From contig JANJXV010001710.1 in NCBI GenBank assembly GCA_024803745.1, positions 1 through 64,000 on the forward strand: DNA of 64,000 nucleotides, given 5' to 3'. Both the position numbers and the translations under genes were made by a program. Positions 1 through 15,300 of the stretch are shown here, one piece after another; positions within the stretch are counted from its first letter, which is position 1, and every line of letters begins with the position of its first letter. The notes beneath the pieces are model-generated. The model saw only the letters and a list, made by a program, of their open reading frames with translations. It was not told the origin of the DNA and searched no databases. The DNA comes from Megascapheus bottae. Taxonomy: Eukaryota; Chordata; Mammalia; Rodentia; Geomyidae.

Positions 1-3000
1 ACATAGCTCCATTCTATGACTTCACACACCTCCATTCTGTGCCTTCACACACCTCCATTCTATGACTTAAACACCTTCATTCTTACTTCACAAACATCCA
101 TTCTATGATCACACACTTCCATTCTATGACTTCACACACCTCCATTCTATAACTTCACACACCTCCATTCTGTGACTTCACACACCTCAATTCTGTGACT
201 TCACACACCTCCATTATGACTTCACACACCTCCATTCTATGACTTCACACACCTCCATTCTATGACTTCACACCTCCATTCTGTGATTTCAGACACCTCC
301 ATTCTGAGTTCACACACCTCCATTCTGTGACTTCACACACCTCCAATCTGACTTCACACAGCTCCATTCTATGACTTCACACACCTCCATACTGTGACTT
401 CACACACCTCCATTCTATGATTTCACACACCTCCCTTGTGACTTCACACACCTCCATTGTATGACTTCACACAACTCCATTCTGACTTCACACACCTCCA
501 TTCTGTGACTTCACACAGCTCCATTCCATGACTTCACACACCTCCATTCCATGACTTCACACACTTCCATTCGATGACTTCACACACCTCCATTCTATGA
601 TTTCACACACCTCCCTTGTGACTTCACACACCTCCATTCTATGACTCCACACAACTACATTCTGACTTCACACACCTCCATTCTGTGACTTCACACACCT
701 CCATTCCATGACTTCACAAACCTCCATTCTGTGATTTCACACACCTCCATTCTGTGACTTCACACACCTTTATTGTTTGACTTCACACAATGCATTCTTT
801 GACTTCACACACCTTTATTCCATGACTTCACACACCTCCATTCTATGAGTTTCAGAACTCCATTCTATGAGTTCACACACCTCCATTTTGACTTCATACA
901 CCTCCATTCTATGACTTCACACACATTCATTCTTATTCAGAAACATCAATTTCCATGACTTCACACACCTCCATTCTATGACTTCACACACCTCCATTCT
1001 TTGACTTCACACACTTCCATTCCATGACTTCACACACCTCCATTCGTTGACTTCACACACCTCCATTCTATGAGTTCACACCCCTCCATTTGTGACTCTA
1101 CACACCACATTTTTGACTTCATACACCTCCATTCTGTGATTTCACACACCTCCATTCTGTGACTTCACACACCTTTATTGTTTGACTTCACACACCTCCA
1201 TTCTTTGACTTCACACACCTCCATTGCATGACTTCACACACCTCCATTCTATGAGTTCAAAAACCTCCATTCTATGAGTTCACACACCTCCATTTTGACT
1301 TCACACACCTCCATTCTGTGAATTCACACACCTCCATTCTCTGACTTCACACACCTCAATTCTATGACTTCACACACCTACATTCTGTGACTTCACACAC
1401 CTCCATTCTGTTACTTCACACACCTCCATTTTGACTTCACACACTTCCATTCTTTGAATTCACACACCTCCATTCTGTGACTTCACACACATTAACATTG
1501 TTTGACTTCACACACCGCTATTTTTGGACTTCACACCCATCCATTCCATGACTTCACACACCTTCATTCTACTTCAGAAACATCCGTTCTATGACTTCAC
1601 ACACCTCCATTCTATGATTTCACAAACCTCCATTCTGTGACTTCACACACCTCCATTGTGAGTTCACAAACCTCAATTCTGTGACTTCACACACCTCAAT
1701 TCTGGCTTCACACACCTCCATTCTATGACTTCACACACTTCTATTCTATGACTTCACTCACCTCCATTCTTTGACTTCACACACCTCCATTGTGAGTTCA
1801 CACACCCCCATTCTTTGACTTCACACACCTCCATTCTTTGACTTCACACACCTCCATTCTGTGACTTCACACACCTCCATTCTATGACTTCACACACCTC
1901 CATTCTATGAATTCACACATCTCCATTCTGTGACTTCACACAACTCCATTCTATGACTTCCCACACCTGAATTCTGGGACTTCACACACCTCCATTCTGA
2001 GTTCACACACCTCCGTTCTGTGACTTCACACAACTCCATTCTATGACTTCCCACACCTGCATTCTGGGACTTCACACACCTCCATTCTGAATTCACACAC
2101 CTCCGTTCTATGAATTCACACATCTCCATTCTGTGACTTCACACAACTCCATTCTATGACTTCCCACACCTGCATTCTGGGACTTCGCACACCTCCATTC
2201 TGTGTTCACACACCTCCGTTCTGTGACTTAACACACCTTCATTCCGTGACTTCACACACCTTCCTTCTATTTCACACACCTCCATTCTATGACTTCACAC
2301 AGCTCCTTTCTATGACTTCACACACCTATATTCTTTGACTTTGCACACCTCCATTCTTTGACTTCACACACCTCCATTTTGAGTTCACACACATACATTA
2401 TGTGACTTCACACACCTCCATTTTTGACGTTACACACCACCATTTTGACTTCACACACCTCCATTCTGTGACTTCACACACCTCCATTCTGTGACTTCAC
2501 ACACCTCCATTTTAACTTCATACACTTCCATTCTGTGACTTCACACACCTCCATTCTGTGACTTCGCACACCTCCATTGTTTGACTTCACACACCTCCAT
2601 TCTTTCACTTCACACACCTCCATTCCATGACTTCACACACCTCTACTCTATCAGTTCACACACATCCATTCTATGAGTTCACACACCTCCATTTTGACTT
2701 CACACACCTCCATTCTATGACTTCACACACCTACATACTTACTTCAGGAACATCCATTGTATGAATTCACCCACCTCCATTCTATGACTTCACAAACCTC
2801 CATTCTATGACTTCACACACCTCCATTCTATGACTTCACACACCTGCATTCTATGACTTCACACACCTCCATTCTGTGACTTCACACACCTTCAGTCTAT
2901 GAGTTCACACACCTGCATTGTGACTTCACACACCTCCATTCTATGACTTCACACACCTCCATTCTGACTTCACACACCTCCATTCTGACTTCACAAACAT

Positions 3001-4887
3001 CAATTCTGTGACTTCACACACCTCCATTGTGAGTTCACACACCTCCATTCTGACTTCACAAACATCACTTCTGTGACTTCACACACATCCATTCTACGAC
3101 TTCACACACCTCCATTCTATGACTTCAGAAACCTCCATTCTGACTTCACACACCTCCATTCTGACTTCACAAACATCAATTCTGTGACTTCACACAACTC
3201 CATTCTATGACTTCACACACCTCCATTCTATGACTTCACACACCTGCATTGTATGACTTCACACACTTCCATTCTTTGACTTCACACACCTCCATTCTTT
3301 GACTTCACACATCTCCATTGTGAGTTCACACACCTTCATTCTATGACTTCACACTCCTCCATTCTGACTTCACACAGCTCCATTCTATGACTTCACACAC
3401 CTCCATTCTGTGCCTTCACACATCTCCATTCTAGGACTTAACACACCTTCATTCTTACTTCACAAATATCCATTCTATGACTTCACACACCTCCATTCCA
3501 TGACTTCACACACCTCCTTTCTATGACTTCAAACACCTCCATTCTGTGACTTCACACATCTCAATTCTGTGACTTCACACACCTACATTATGACCTCACA
3601 CACCTCCATTCTATGACTTTACACAACTCCATTCTATGACTTCACACACCTCAATTCTGTGACTTCACACACCTCCATTCTGACTTCACACAGCTCCATT
3701 CTATGACTTCACACACCTCCATTCTGTGACTTCACACACCTCCATTCTATGACTTCACACACCTCCATTATGACTTCACACACCTCCATTCTATGAGTTC
3801 ACACACCTCCATTCTGACTTCACACACCTCCATTCTATGACTTCACACAACTCCATTCTGACTTCACACACCTCCATTCTATGACTTCACACAACTCCAT
3901 TCTGACTTCACACACCTCCATTCTGTGACTTCACACACCTCCATTCCATGACTTCACACACCTCCATTCGATGCCTTCACACACCTTTATTCTTTGACTT
4001 CACACACCTCCATTCTGTGAGTTCACACACCTCCATTTGTGAGTCTACACACCACCTTTTTGACTTCATAAACCTCCATTCTGTGATTTCCCACACCTCC
4101 ATTCTTTGACTTCACACACCTCCATTCTGTGACTTCACACACCTCCATTCTGTAACGTCACACACCTACATTCTATGACTTCATACACCTCCATTCTGTG
4201 ACTTCACACACCTCCACTCTGTGACTTCACACACCTCCATCTTGACTTCACACACTTCCATTCTTTGACTTCACACACCTCCATTCTCTGACTTCACACA
4301 CCACCATTGTTTGACTTCACACACCTCCATTTTTGGACTTCACGCACCTCCATTCTATTACTTCACACATCTCCATTTTATGAGTTCACACACCTCCATT
4401 TTGACTTCACACACCTCCATTCTTTGACTTCACACACCTCCATTCTATGAGTTCACACACCTCCATTTGTGACTCTACACACCACCTTTTTGACTTCACA
4501 CACCTCCATTCTGTGAATTCACACACCTCCATTCTGTGACTTCACACACCTTTATTGTTTGACTTCATACCCCTCCATTCTTTGACTTCATACACCTCCA
4601 TTCCATGACTTCACACACCTCCATTCTATGAGTTCACACACCTCCATTCTATGAATTCACACACCTCCATTTTGACTTCACACACCTCCATTCTATGACT
4701 TCACGCACCTTCATTCTTACTTCAGAAACATCCATTCTATGACTTCACATACTTCCATTCTATGACTTCACAAATCTCCGTTCTGTGACTTCACACACCT
4801 CCATTCTGAGTTCACACACCTCCATTCTCTGACTTCACACACCTCCATTCTGGGACTTCACACACCTCAATTTTGACTTCACACACT

Positions 4888-6080
4888 TCCATTCTTTGAC
4901 TTCACACACCTCCATTCTGTGACTTCACACACCAACATTGTTTGACTTCACACACCTCCCTTTTTTGGACTTCACACACCTCCATTCCATGACTTCACGC
5001 ATCTCCATTTTATGAGTTCGCACACCTCCATTTTGACTTCACACACGTACATTCTATGACTTCACACACCTCCATTCTATGACTTTACAAACCTCCATTC
5101 TGTGACTTCACACACCTCCCTTCTGAGTTCACACACCTCAATTCTGTGACTTCACACACCTCAATTCTGGCTTCACACACCTCTATTCTATGACTTCACA
5201 CAATTCCTTTCTATGACTTCTCACACCTCCATTCTTTGACTTCACACACCTCCATTGTGATTTCACACACCTCCATTCTGTGCCTTCACACACCTCCATT
5301 CTATGACTTAACACACCTTCATTCTTACTTCACAAACATCCGTTCTATGATCACACACCTCCATTCTATGACTTCACACACCTCCATTCTATAACTTCAC
5401 ACACCTCCATTCTGTGACTTCACACACCTCCATTCTGTGACTTCACACACCTCCATTATGACTTCACACACCTCCATTCTATGACTTCACACACCTCCAT
5501 TCTATGACTTCACACCTCCATTCTGTGATTTCAGACACCTCCATTCTGAGTTCACACACCTCCATTCTGTGACTTCACACACCTCCAATCTGACTTCACA
5601 CAGCTCCATTCTATCACTTCACACACCTCCATTCTGTGACTTCACACACCTACATTCTATGACATCACACACCTCCCTTTTTTGGACTTCACACACCTCC
5701 ATTCCATGACTTCACGCATCTACATTTTATGAGTTCGCACACCTCCATTTTGACTTCACACACCTACATTCTATGATTTCACACACCTCCATTCTATGAC
5801 TTTACAAACCTCCACTCTGTGACTTCACACACCTCCATTCTGAGTTCCCACACCTCAATTCTGTGACTTCACACACCTCAATTCTGGCTTCACACACCTC
5901 CATTCTATGACTTCACACAATTCCTTTCTATGACTTCACACACCTCCTTTCTTTGACTTCACACACCTCCATTGTGAGTTCACACACCCCCATTCTGTGA
6001 CTTCACACACCTCCATTCTTTGACTTCACACACCTCCATTCTGTGACTTCACACACCTCCATTCTATGACTTCACACACC
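4888..6080. repeat. 1.2-kb block, copy R1
   Basis: First of four versions of a block that starts at ACCAACATTGTTTG plus CCCTTTTTTGG (4958), runs through CATCCGTTCTATGATC (5337) and a second CCCTTTTTTGG preceded by TATGACATCAC (about 5675), and ends in CACCCCCATTCTGTG (about 5988). It is 1,193 bp from the same landmarks in R2. Confidence 0.78.
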
Positions 6081-7206
6081 TCCATTCTTTGACTTCACAC
6101 ACCTCCATTCTGTGACTTCACACACCAACATTGTTTGACTTCACACACCTCCCTTTTTTGGACTTCACACACCTCCATTCCATGACTTCACGCATCTCCA
6201 TTTTATGAGTTCGCACACCTCCATTTTGACTTCACACACGTACATTCTATGACTTCACACACCTCCATTCTATGACTTTACAAACCTCCATTCTGTGACT
6301 TCACACACCTCCCTTCTGAGTTCACACACCTCAATTCTGTGACTTCACACACCTCAATTCTGGCTTCACACACCTCTATTCTATGACTTCACACAATTCC
6401 TTTCTATGACTTCTCACACCTCCATTCTTTGACTTCACACACCTCCATTGTGATTTCACACACCTCCATTCTGTGCCTTCACACACCTCCATTCTATGAC
6501 TTAACACACCTTCATTCTTACTTCACAAACATCCGTTCTATGATCACACACCTCCATTCTATGACTTCACACACCTCCATTCTATAACTTCACACACCTC
6601 CATTCTGTGACTTCACACACCTCCATTCTGTGACTTCACACACCTCCATTATGACTTCACACACCTCCATTCTATGACTTCACACACCTCCATTCTATGA
6701 CTTCACACCTCCATTCTGTGATTTCAGACACCTCCATTCTGAGTTCACACACCTCCATTCTGTGACTTCACACACCTCCAATCTGACTTCACACAGCTCC
6801 ATTCTATCACTTCACACACCTCCATTCTGTGACTTCACACACCTACATTCTATGACATCACACACCTCCCTTTTTTGGACTTCACACACCTCCATTCCAT
6901 GACTTCACGCATCTACATTTTATGAGTTCGCACACCTCCATTTTGACTTCACACACCTACATTCTATGATTTCACACACCTCCATTCTATGACTTTACAA
7001 ACCTCCACTCTGTGACTTCACACACCTCCATTCTGAGTTCCCACACCTCAATTCTGTGACTTCACACACCTCAATTCTGGCTTCACACACCTCCATTCTA
7101 TGACTTCACACAATTCCTTTCTATGACTTCACACACCTCCTTTCTTTGACTTCACACACCTCCATTGTGAGTTCACACACCCCCATTCTGTGACTTCACA
7201 CACCTC
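6081..7206. repeat. 1.2-kb block, copy R2
   Basis: Second version of the block, with landmarks at 6151 (CCCTTTTTTGG) and 6530 (CATCCGTTCTATGATC), each 1,193 bp downstream of R1. It is cut short at about 7,200, where the second 3,196-bp copy begins. By eye it matches R1 almost base for base, including the TATGACATCAC variant, so the duplication is recent relative to monomer divergence. Confidence 0.75.
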
Positions 7207-10200
7207 CATTCTGTGAGTTCACACACCTCCATTTGTGAGTCTACACACCACCTTTTTGACTTCATAAACCTCCATTCTGTGATTTCCCACACCTCCATTC
7301 TTTGACTTCACACACCTCCATTCTGTGACTTCACACACCTCCATTCTGTAACGTCACACACCTACATTCTATGACTTCATACACCTCCATTCTGTGACTT
7401 CACACACCTCCACTCTGTGACTTCACACACCTCCATCTTGACTTCACACACTTCCATTCTTTGACTTCACACACCTCCATTCTCTGACTTCACACACCAC
7501 CATTGTTTGACTTCACACACCTCCATTTTTGGACTTCACGCACCTCCATTCTATTACTTCACACATCTCCATTTTATGAGTTCACACACCTCCATTTTGA
7601 CTTCACACACCTCCATTCTTTGACTTCACACACCTCCATTCTATGAGTTCACACACCTCCATTTGTGACTCTACACACCACCTTTTTGACTTCACACACC
7701 TCCATTCTGTGAATTCACACACCTCCATTCTGTGACTTCACACACCTTTATTGTTTGACTTCATACCCCTCCATTCTTTGACTTCATACACCTCCATTCC
7801 ATGACTTCACACACCTCCATTCTATGAGTTCACACACCTCCATTCTATGAATTCACACACCTCCATTTTGACTTCACACACCTCCATTCTATGACTTCAC
7901 GCACCTTCATTCTTACTTCAGAAACATCCATTCTATGACTTCACATACTTCCATTCTATGACTTCACAAATCTCCGTTCTGTGACTTCACACACCTCCAT
8001 TCTGAGTTCACACACCTCCATTCTCTGACTTCACACACCTCCATTCTGGGACTTCACACACCTCAATTTTGACTTCACACACTTCCATTCTTTGACTTCA
8101 CACACCTCCATTCTGTGACTTCACACACCAACATTGTTTGACTTCACACACCTCCCTTTTTTGGACTTCACACACCTCCATTCCATGACTTCACGCATCT
8201 CCATTTTATGAGTTCGCACACCTCCATTTTGACTTCACACACGTACATTCTATGACTTCACACACCTCCATTCTATGACTTTACAAACCTCCATTCTGTG
8301 ACTTCACACACCTCCCTTCTGAGTTCACACACCTCAATTCTGTGACTTCACACACCTCAATTCTGGCTTCACACACCTCTATTCTATGACTTCACACAAT
8401 TCCTTTCTATGACTTCTCACACCTCCATTCTTTGACTTCACACACCTCCATTGTGATTTCACACACCTCCATTCTGTGCCTTCACACACCTCCATTCTAT
8501 GACTTAACACACCTTCATTCTTACTTCACAAACATCCGTTCTATGATCACACACCTCCATTCTATGACTTCACACACCTCCATTCTATAACTTCACACAC
8601 CTCCATTCTGTGACTTCACACACCTCCATTCTGTGACTTCACACACCTCCATTATGACTTCACACACCTCCATTCTATGACTTCACACACCTCCATTCTA
8701 TGACTTCACACCTCCATTCTGTGATTTCAGACACCTCCATTCTGAGTTCACACACCTCCATTCTGTGACTTCACACACCTCCAATCTGACTTCACACAGC
8801 TCCATTCTATCACTTCACACACCTCCATTCTGTGACTTCACACACCTACATTCTATGACATCACACACCTCCCTTTTTTGGACTTCACACACCTCCATTC
8901 CATGACTTCACGCATCTACATTTTATGAGTTCGCACACCTCCATTTTGACTTCACACACCTACATTCTATGATTTCACACACCTCCATTCTATGACTTTA
9001 CAAACCTCCACTCTGTGACTTCACACACCTCCATTCTGAGTTCCCACACCTCAATTCTGTGACTTCACACACCTCAATTCTGGCTTCACACACCTCCATT
9101 CTATGACTTCACACAATTCCTTTCTATGACTTCACACACCTCCTTTCTTTGACTTCACACACCTCCATTGTGAGTTCACACACCCCCATTCTGTGACTTC
9201 ACACACCTCCATTCTTTGACTTCACACACCTCCATTCTGTGACTTCACACACCTCCATTCTGTGACTTCACACACCTCCATTCTATGACTTCACACACCT
9301 CCATTCTTTGACTTCACACACCTCCATTCTGTGACTTCACACACCAACATTGTTTGACTTCACACACCTCCCTTTTTTGGACTTCACACACCTCCATTCC
9401 ATGACTTCACGCATCTCCATTTTATGAGTTCGCACACCTCCATTTTGACTTCACACACGTACATTCTATGACTTCACACACCTCCATTCTATGACTTTAC
9501 AAACCTCCATTCTGTGACTTCACACACCTCCCTTCTGAGTTCACACACCTCAATTCTGTGACTTCACACACCTCAATTCTGGCTTCACACACCTCTATTC
9601 TATGACTTCACACAATTCCTTTCTATGACTTCTCACACCTCCATTCTTTGACTTCACACACCTCCATTGTGATTTCACACACCTCCATTCTGTGCCTTCA
9701 CACACCTCCATTCTATGACTTAACACACCTTCATTCTTACTTCACAAACATCCGTTCTATGATCACACACCTCCATTCTATGACTTCACACACCTCCATT
9801 CTATAACTTCACACACCTCCATTCTGTGACTTCACACACCTCCATTCTGTGACTTCACACACCTCCATTATGACTTCACACACCTCCATTCTATGACTTC
9901 ACACACCTCCATTCTATGACTTCACACCTCCATTCTGTGATTTCAGACACCTCCATTCTGAGTTCACACACCTCCATTCTGTGACTTCACACACCTCCAA
10001 TCTGACTTCACACAGCTCCATTCTATCACTTCACACACCTCCATTCTGTGACTTCACACACCTACATTCTATGACATCACACACCTCCCTTTTTTGGACT
10101 TCACACACCTCCATTCCATGACTTCACGCATCTACATTTTATGAGTTCGCACACCTCCATTTTGACTTCACACACCTACATTCTATGATTTCACACACCT

Positions 10201-10402
10201 CCATTCTATGACTTTACAAACCTCCACTCTGTGACTTCACACACCTCCATTCTGAGTTCCCACACCTCAATTCTGTGACTTCACACACCTCAATTCTGGC
10301 TTCACACACCTCCATTCTATGACTTCACACAATTCCTTTCTATGACTTCACACACCTCCTTTCTTTGACTTCACACACCTCCATTGTGAGTTCACACACC
10401 CC
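7207..10402. repeat. 3,196-bp segmental duplication, second copy
   Basis: This follows directly on the first copy and repeats its order of variants, including the paired 1.2-kb blocks. Its left junction, near 7,195-7,207, joins CACACCCCCATTCTGTGAC to a monomer ending CTGTGAGTTC. In unit 2 the equivalent of its last 1.2-kb block occurs once only, at an exact offset of 11,372 bp (9370 to 20742, 9749 to 21121). An extra CTGTGAC monomer near 9,240-9,262 makes the internal period 1,216 bp here, against 1,193 bp in the first copy. Confidence 0.78.
8084..9299. repeat. 1.2-kb block, copy R3
   Basis: Counterpart of R1 in the second 3,196-bp copy, with landmarks at 8154 and 8533. Its period to R4 is 1,216 bp because it carries one additional 23-bp CTGTGAC monomer near 9,240. 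The same extra monomer is present in R4, near 10,455-10,490. Confidence 0.75.
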
Positions 10403-10560
10403 CATTCTGTGACTTCACACACCTCCATTCTTTGACTTCACACACCTCCATTCTGTGACTTCACACACCTCCATTCTGTGACTTCACACACCTCCATTCT
10501 ATGACTTCACACACCTCCATTCTTTGACTTCACACACCTCCATTCTGTGACTTCACACAC
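9300..10560. repeat. 1.2-kb block, copy R4
   Basis: Fourth version, with landmarks at 9370 and 9749. Unlike R2 it runs on into unit 1's distal sequence without truncation. From here to about 11,270 the array matches about 20,672 to 22,640 in unit 2 at a constant offset of 11,372 bp, which marks R4 as the version present in both large units. Confidence 0.75.
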
Positions 10561-12349
10561 CTCCATTCTATGACTTCACACACCTCCATTCTATGAATTC
10601 ACACATCTCCATTCTGTGACTTCACACAACTCCATTCTATGACTTCCCACACCTGCATTCTGGGACTTCACACACCTCCATTCTGGGTTCACACACCTCC
10701 GTTCTGTGACTTAACACACCTTCATTCCGTGACTTCACACACCTTCCTTCTATGATTTCACACAACTCCATTCTATGCCTTCACACACCTTCTTTCTATG
10801 ACTTCACACACATATATTCTTTGACTTTGCACACCTCCATTCTTTGACTTCACACACCTCCATTTTGAGTTCACACACATACATTCTGTGACTTCACACA
10901 CCTCCATTTGTGACGTTACACACCACCATTTTGACTTCACACACCTCCATACTGTGACTTCACACACTTCCATTCTGTGACTTCACACACCTCCATTCTG
11001 TGACTTCGCACACCTCTATTCTTTGACTTCACACACCTCCATTCTTTGACTTCACACACCTCCATTATGACTTCACATAGCTCTATTCTATGACTTCACA
11101 CACCTCCATTCTGTGCCTTCACACACCTCCATTCTATGACTTAACACACCTTCATTCTTACTTCACAACCATCCATTCTATGATCACAGACTTCCATTCT
11201 ATGACTTCACACACCTCCATTCTATAACTTCACACACCTCCATTCTGTGACTTCACACACCTCAATTCTGTGACTTCACACACCTCCATTATGACTTCAC
11301 ACACCTCCATTCTATGACTTCACACACCTCCATTCTATGACTTCACACCTCCATTCTGTGATTTCAGACACCTCCATTCTGAGTTCACACACCTCCATTC
11401 TGTGACTTCACACACCTCCAATCTGACTTCACACAGCTCCATTCTATGAATTCACACACCTCCATACTGTGACTTCACACACCTCCATTCTATGATTTCA
11501 CACACCTCCCTTGTGACTTCACACACCTCCATTGTATGACTTCACACAACTCCATTCTGACTTCACACACCTCCATTCTGTGACTTCACACACCTCCATT
11601 CCATGACTTCACACACCTCCATTCTATGATTTCACACACCTCCCTTGTGACTTCACACACCTCCATTCTATGACTCCACACAACTACATTCTGACTTCAC
11701 ACACCTCCATTCTGTGACTTCACACACCTCCATTCCATGACTTCACACACCTCCATTCTGTGATTTCACACACCTCCATTCTGTGACTTCACACACCTTT
11801 ATTGTTTGACTTCACACAATGCATTCTTTGACTTCACAAACCTTTATTCCATGACTTCACACACCTCCATTCTATGAGTTCTCAGAACTCCATTCTATGA
11901 GTTCACACACCTCCATTTTGACTTCATACACCTCCATTCTATGACTTCACACACATTCATTCTTATTCAGAAACATCAATTCTATGACTTCACACACCTC
12001 CATTCTATGACTTCACACACCTCCATTCTTTGACTTCACACACTTCCATTCCATGACTTCACACACCTCCATTCTTTGACTTCACATACCTCCATTCTAT
12101 GAGTTCACACCCCTCCATTTGTGACTCTACACACCACATTTTTGACTTCACACACCTCCATTCTGTGATTTCACACACCTCCATTCTGTGACTTCACACA
12201 CCTTTATTGTTTGACTTCACACACCTCCATTCTTTGACTTCACACACCTCCATTGCATGACTTCACACACCTCCATTCTATGAGTTCAAAAACCTCCATT
12301 CTATGAGTTCACACACCTCCATTTTGACTTCACACACCTCCATTCTGTG

Positions 12350-15300
12350 ACTTCACACACCTCCATTCTGTGACTTCACACACCTCCATTCTATGACTTC
12401 ACACACCTACATTCTGTGACTTCACACACCTCCATTCTGTTACTTCACACACCTCCATTTTGACTTCACACACTTCCATTCTTTGAATTCACACACCTCC
12501 ATGCTGTGACTTCACACACATTAACATTGTTTGACTTCACACACCTCTATTTTTGGACTTCACACCCCTCCATTCCATGACTTCACACACCTTCATTCTA
12601 CTTCAGAAACATCCGTTCTATGACTTCACACACCTCCATTCTATGATTTCACAAAACTCCATTCTGTGACTTCACACACCTCCATTGTGAGTTCACAAAC
12701 CTCAATTCTGTGACTTCACACACCTCAATTCTGGCTTCACACACCTCCATTCTATGACTTCACACACTTCCATTCTATGACTTCACTCACCTCCATTCTT
12801 TGACTTCACACACCTCCATTGTGAGTTCACACACCCCCATTCTGTGACTTCACACACCTCCATTCTTTGACTTCACACACCTCCATTCTGTGACTTCACA
12901 CACCTCCATTCTATGACTTCACACACCTCCATTCTATGAATTCACACATCTCCATTCTGTGACTTCACACAACTCCATTCTATGACTTCCCACACCTGCA
13001 TTCTGGGACTTCACACATCTCCATTCTGAGTTCACACAACTCCGTTCTATGAATTCACACATCTCCATTCTGTAACTTCACACAACTCCATTCTATGACT
13101 TCCCACACCTGCATTCTGGGACTTCACACACCTCCATTCTGAGTTCACACACCTCCGTTCTGTGACTTAACACACCTTCATTCCGTGACTTCACACACCT
13201 TCCTTCTATTTCACACACCTCCATTCTATGACTTCACACACCTCCTTTCTATGATTTCACACACCTATATTCTTTGACTTTGCACACCTCCATTCTTTGA
13301 CTTCACACACCTCCATTTTGAGTTCACACACATACATTCTGTGACTTCACACACCTCCATTTTTGACGTTACACACCACCATTTTGACTTCACACACCTC
13401 CATTCTGTGACTTCACACACCTCCATTCTGTGACTTCACACACCTCCATTTTAACTTCATACACTTCCATTCTGTGACTTCACAGACCTCCATTCTGTGA
13501 CTTCGCACACCTCCATTGTTTGACTTCACACACCTCCATTCTTTGACTTCACACACCTCCAGGCCATGACTTCACACACCTCTACTCTATCAGTTCACAC
13601 ACATCCATTCTATGAGTTCACACACCTCCATTTTGACTTCACACACCTCCATTCTATGACTTCACACACCTACATACTTACTTCAGGAACATCCATTGCA
13701 TGAATTCACCCACCTCCATTCTATGACTTCACAAACCTCCATTCTATGACTTCACACACCTCCATTCTATGACTTCACACACCTGCATTCTATGACTTCA
13801 CACACCTCCATTCTGTGACTTCACACACCTTCAGTCTATGAGTTCACACACCTGCATTGTGACTTCACACACCTCCATTCTATGACTTCACACACCTCCA
13901 TTCTGACTTCACACACCTCCATTCTGACTTCACAAACATCAATTCTGTGACGTCACACACCTCCATTCTTTGACTTCACACACCTCCATTGTGAGTTAAC
14001 ACACCTCCATTCTGACTTCACAAACATCAATTCTGTGACTTCACACACATCCATTCTACGACTTCACACACCTCCATTCTATGACTTCACAAACCTCCAT
14101 TCTGACTTCACACACCTCCATTCTGACTTCACAAACATCAATTCTGTGACTTCACACAACTCCATTCTATGACTTCACACACCTCCATTCTATGACTTCA
14201 CACACCTCCATTCTATGACTTCACACACTTCCATTCTTTGACTTCACACACCTCCATTCTTTGACTTCACACATCTCCATTGTGAGTTCACACACCTTCA
14301 TTCTATGACTTCACACACCTCCATTCTGACTTCACACAGCTCCATTCTATGACTTCACACACCTCCATTCTGTGCCTTCACACATCTCCATTCTAGGACT
14401 TAACACACCTTCATTCTTACTTCACAAACATCCATTCTATGACTTCACACACCTCCATTCTATGACTTCACACACCTCCATTCTATGACTTCACACACCT
14501 CCATTCTGTGACTTCACACATCTCAATTCTGTGACTTCACACACCTACATTATGACCTCACACACCTCCATTCTATGACTTTACACAACTCCATTCTATG
14601 ACTTCACACACCTCAATTCTGTGACTTCACACACCTCCATTCTGAGTTCACACACATCCATTCTGTGACTTCACACACCTCCAATCTGACTTCACACAGC
14701 TCCATTCTATGACTTCACACACCTCCATTCTGTGACTTCACACACCTCCATTCGATGACTTCACACACCTCCATTATGACTTCACCCACCTCCATTCTAT
14801 GAGTTCACACACCTCCATTCTGACTTCACACACCTCCATTCTATGACTTCACACAACTCCATTCTGACTTCACACACCTCCATTCTGTGACTTCACACAC
14901 CTCCATTCCATGACTTCACACACCTCCATTCGATGCCTTCACACACCTCTATTCTTTGACTTCACACACCTCCATTCTGTGAGTTCACACACCTCCATTT
15001 GTGAGTCTACACACCACCTTTTTGACTTCACAAACCTCCATTCTGTGATTTCCCACACCTCCATTCTTTGACTTCACACACCTCCATTCTGTGACTTCAC
15101 ACACCTCCATTCTGTGACTTCACACACCTACATTCTATGACTTCATACACCTCCATTCTGTGACTTCACACACCTCCATTCTGTGACTTCACACACCTCC
15201 ATCTTGACTTCACACACTTCCATTCTTTGACTTCACACACCTCCATTCTCTGACTTCACACACCACCATTGTTTGACTTCACACACCTCCATTTTTGGAC

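Larger units (their letters stand above)
4011..7206. repeat. 3,196-bp segmental duplication, first copy
   Basis: Landmarks recur at a fixed distance of 3,196 bp: the GTGAGTCTACAC word at about 4040 and 7236, CCCTTTTTTGG at 4958 and 8154, and CATCCGTTCTATGATC at 5337 and 8533. The copy has a head of about 0.9 kb and two successive versions of a 1.2-kb block. The start is placed at the word TTCTGTGAGTTC because sequence upstream of about 3,999 no longer matches the second copy. Breakpoints lie within near-identical monomers, so the ends are uncertain by a few tens of bases. Confidence 0.8.
1..11074. repeat. Higher-order unit 1 (11,074 bp)
   Basis: This unit runs from the K landmark at 1 to the next K at 11075. 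Ordered landmarks are B at 928, E at 1490, A at 2642 and D at 3431, followed by an expanded region rich in C landmarks. Positions 1 to about 4,000 correspond to 11,075 to about 14,960 in unit 2, at offsets drifting from 11,074 to about 10,940-10,962. The drift reflects small losses and gains of monomers; for example, unit 1 has about 44 extra bases near 542-600. The A region here reads CTCCATTCCATGAC, without the AGGCC variant shared by units 2 and 3. The window happens to begin exactly at a K landmark, so the true left boundary is unknown. Confidence 0.8.

Noticed and set aside
265..275. T-box half site TCACACCT in monomers lacking one CA step (also TCTCACACCT variants)
   Set aside because: An 8-bp match is expected in such C- and A-rich repeats, and the common monomer (TCACACACCT) does not match. 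There is no arrangement suggesting selection.
1905..2129. 74-codon open frame on the - strand reading through repeated CV-S-WRCVKSQ-like peptides
   Set aside because: It is made wholly of satellite monomers. It stays open only because 21-bp variants hold the frame and GAATTC or GAGTTC variants remove stops. No promoter, splice or conserved domain is visible.
2156..2338. 60-codon open frame on the + strand
   Set aside because: Satellite in translation; the peptide repeats HTPPFC/LTHLHS phrases set by the monomer, with no independent coding signal.
10773..10973. 66-codon open frame on the - strand, with a near-identical one at 22145-22345
   Set aside because: The two differ at a few residues because the DNA is duplicated at 11,372 bp, not because a protein is conserved. 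Both are repeat read-through with no domain.
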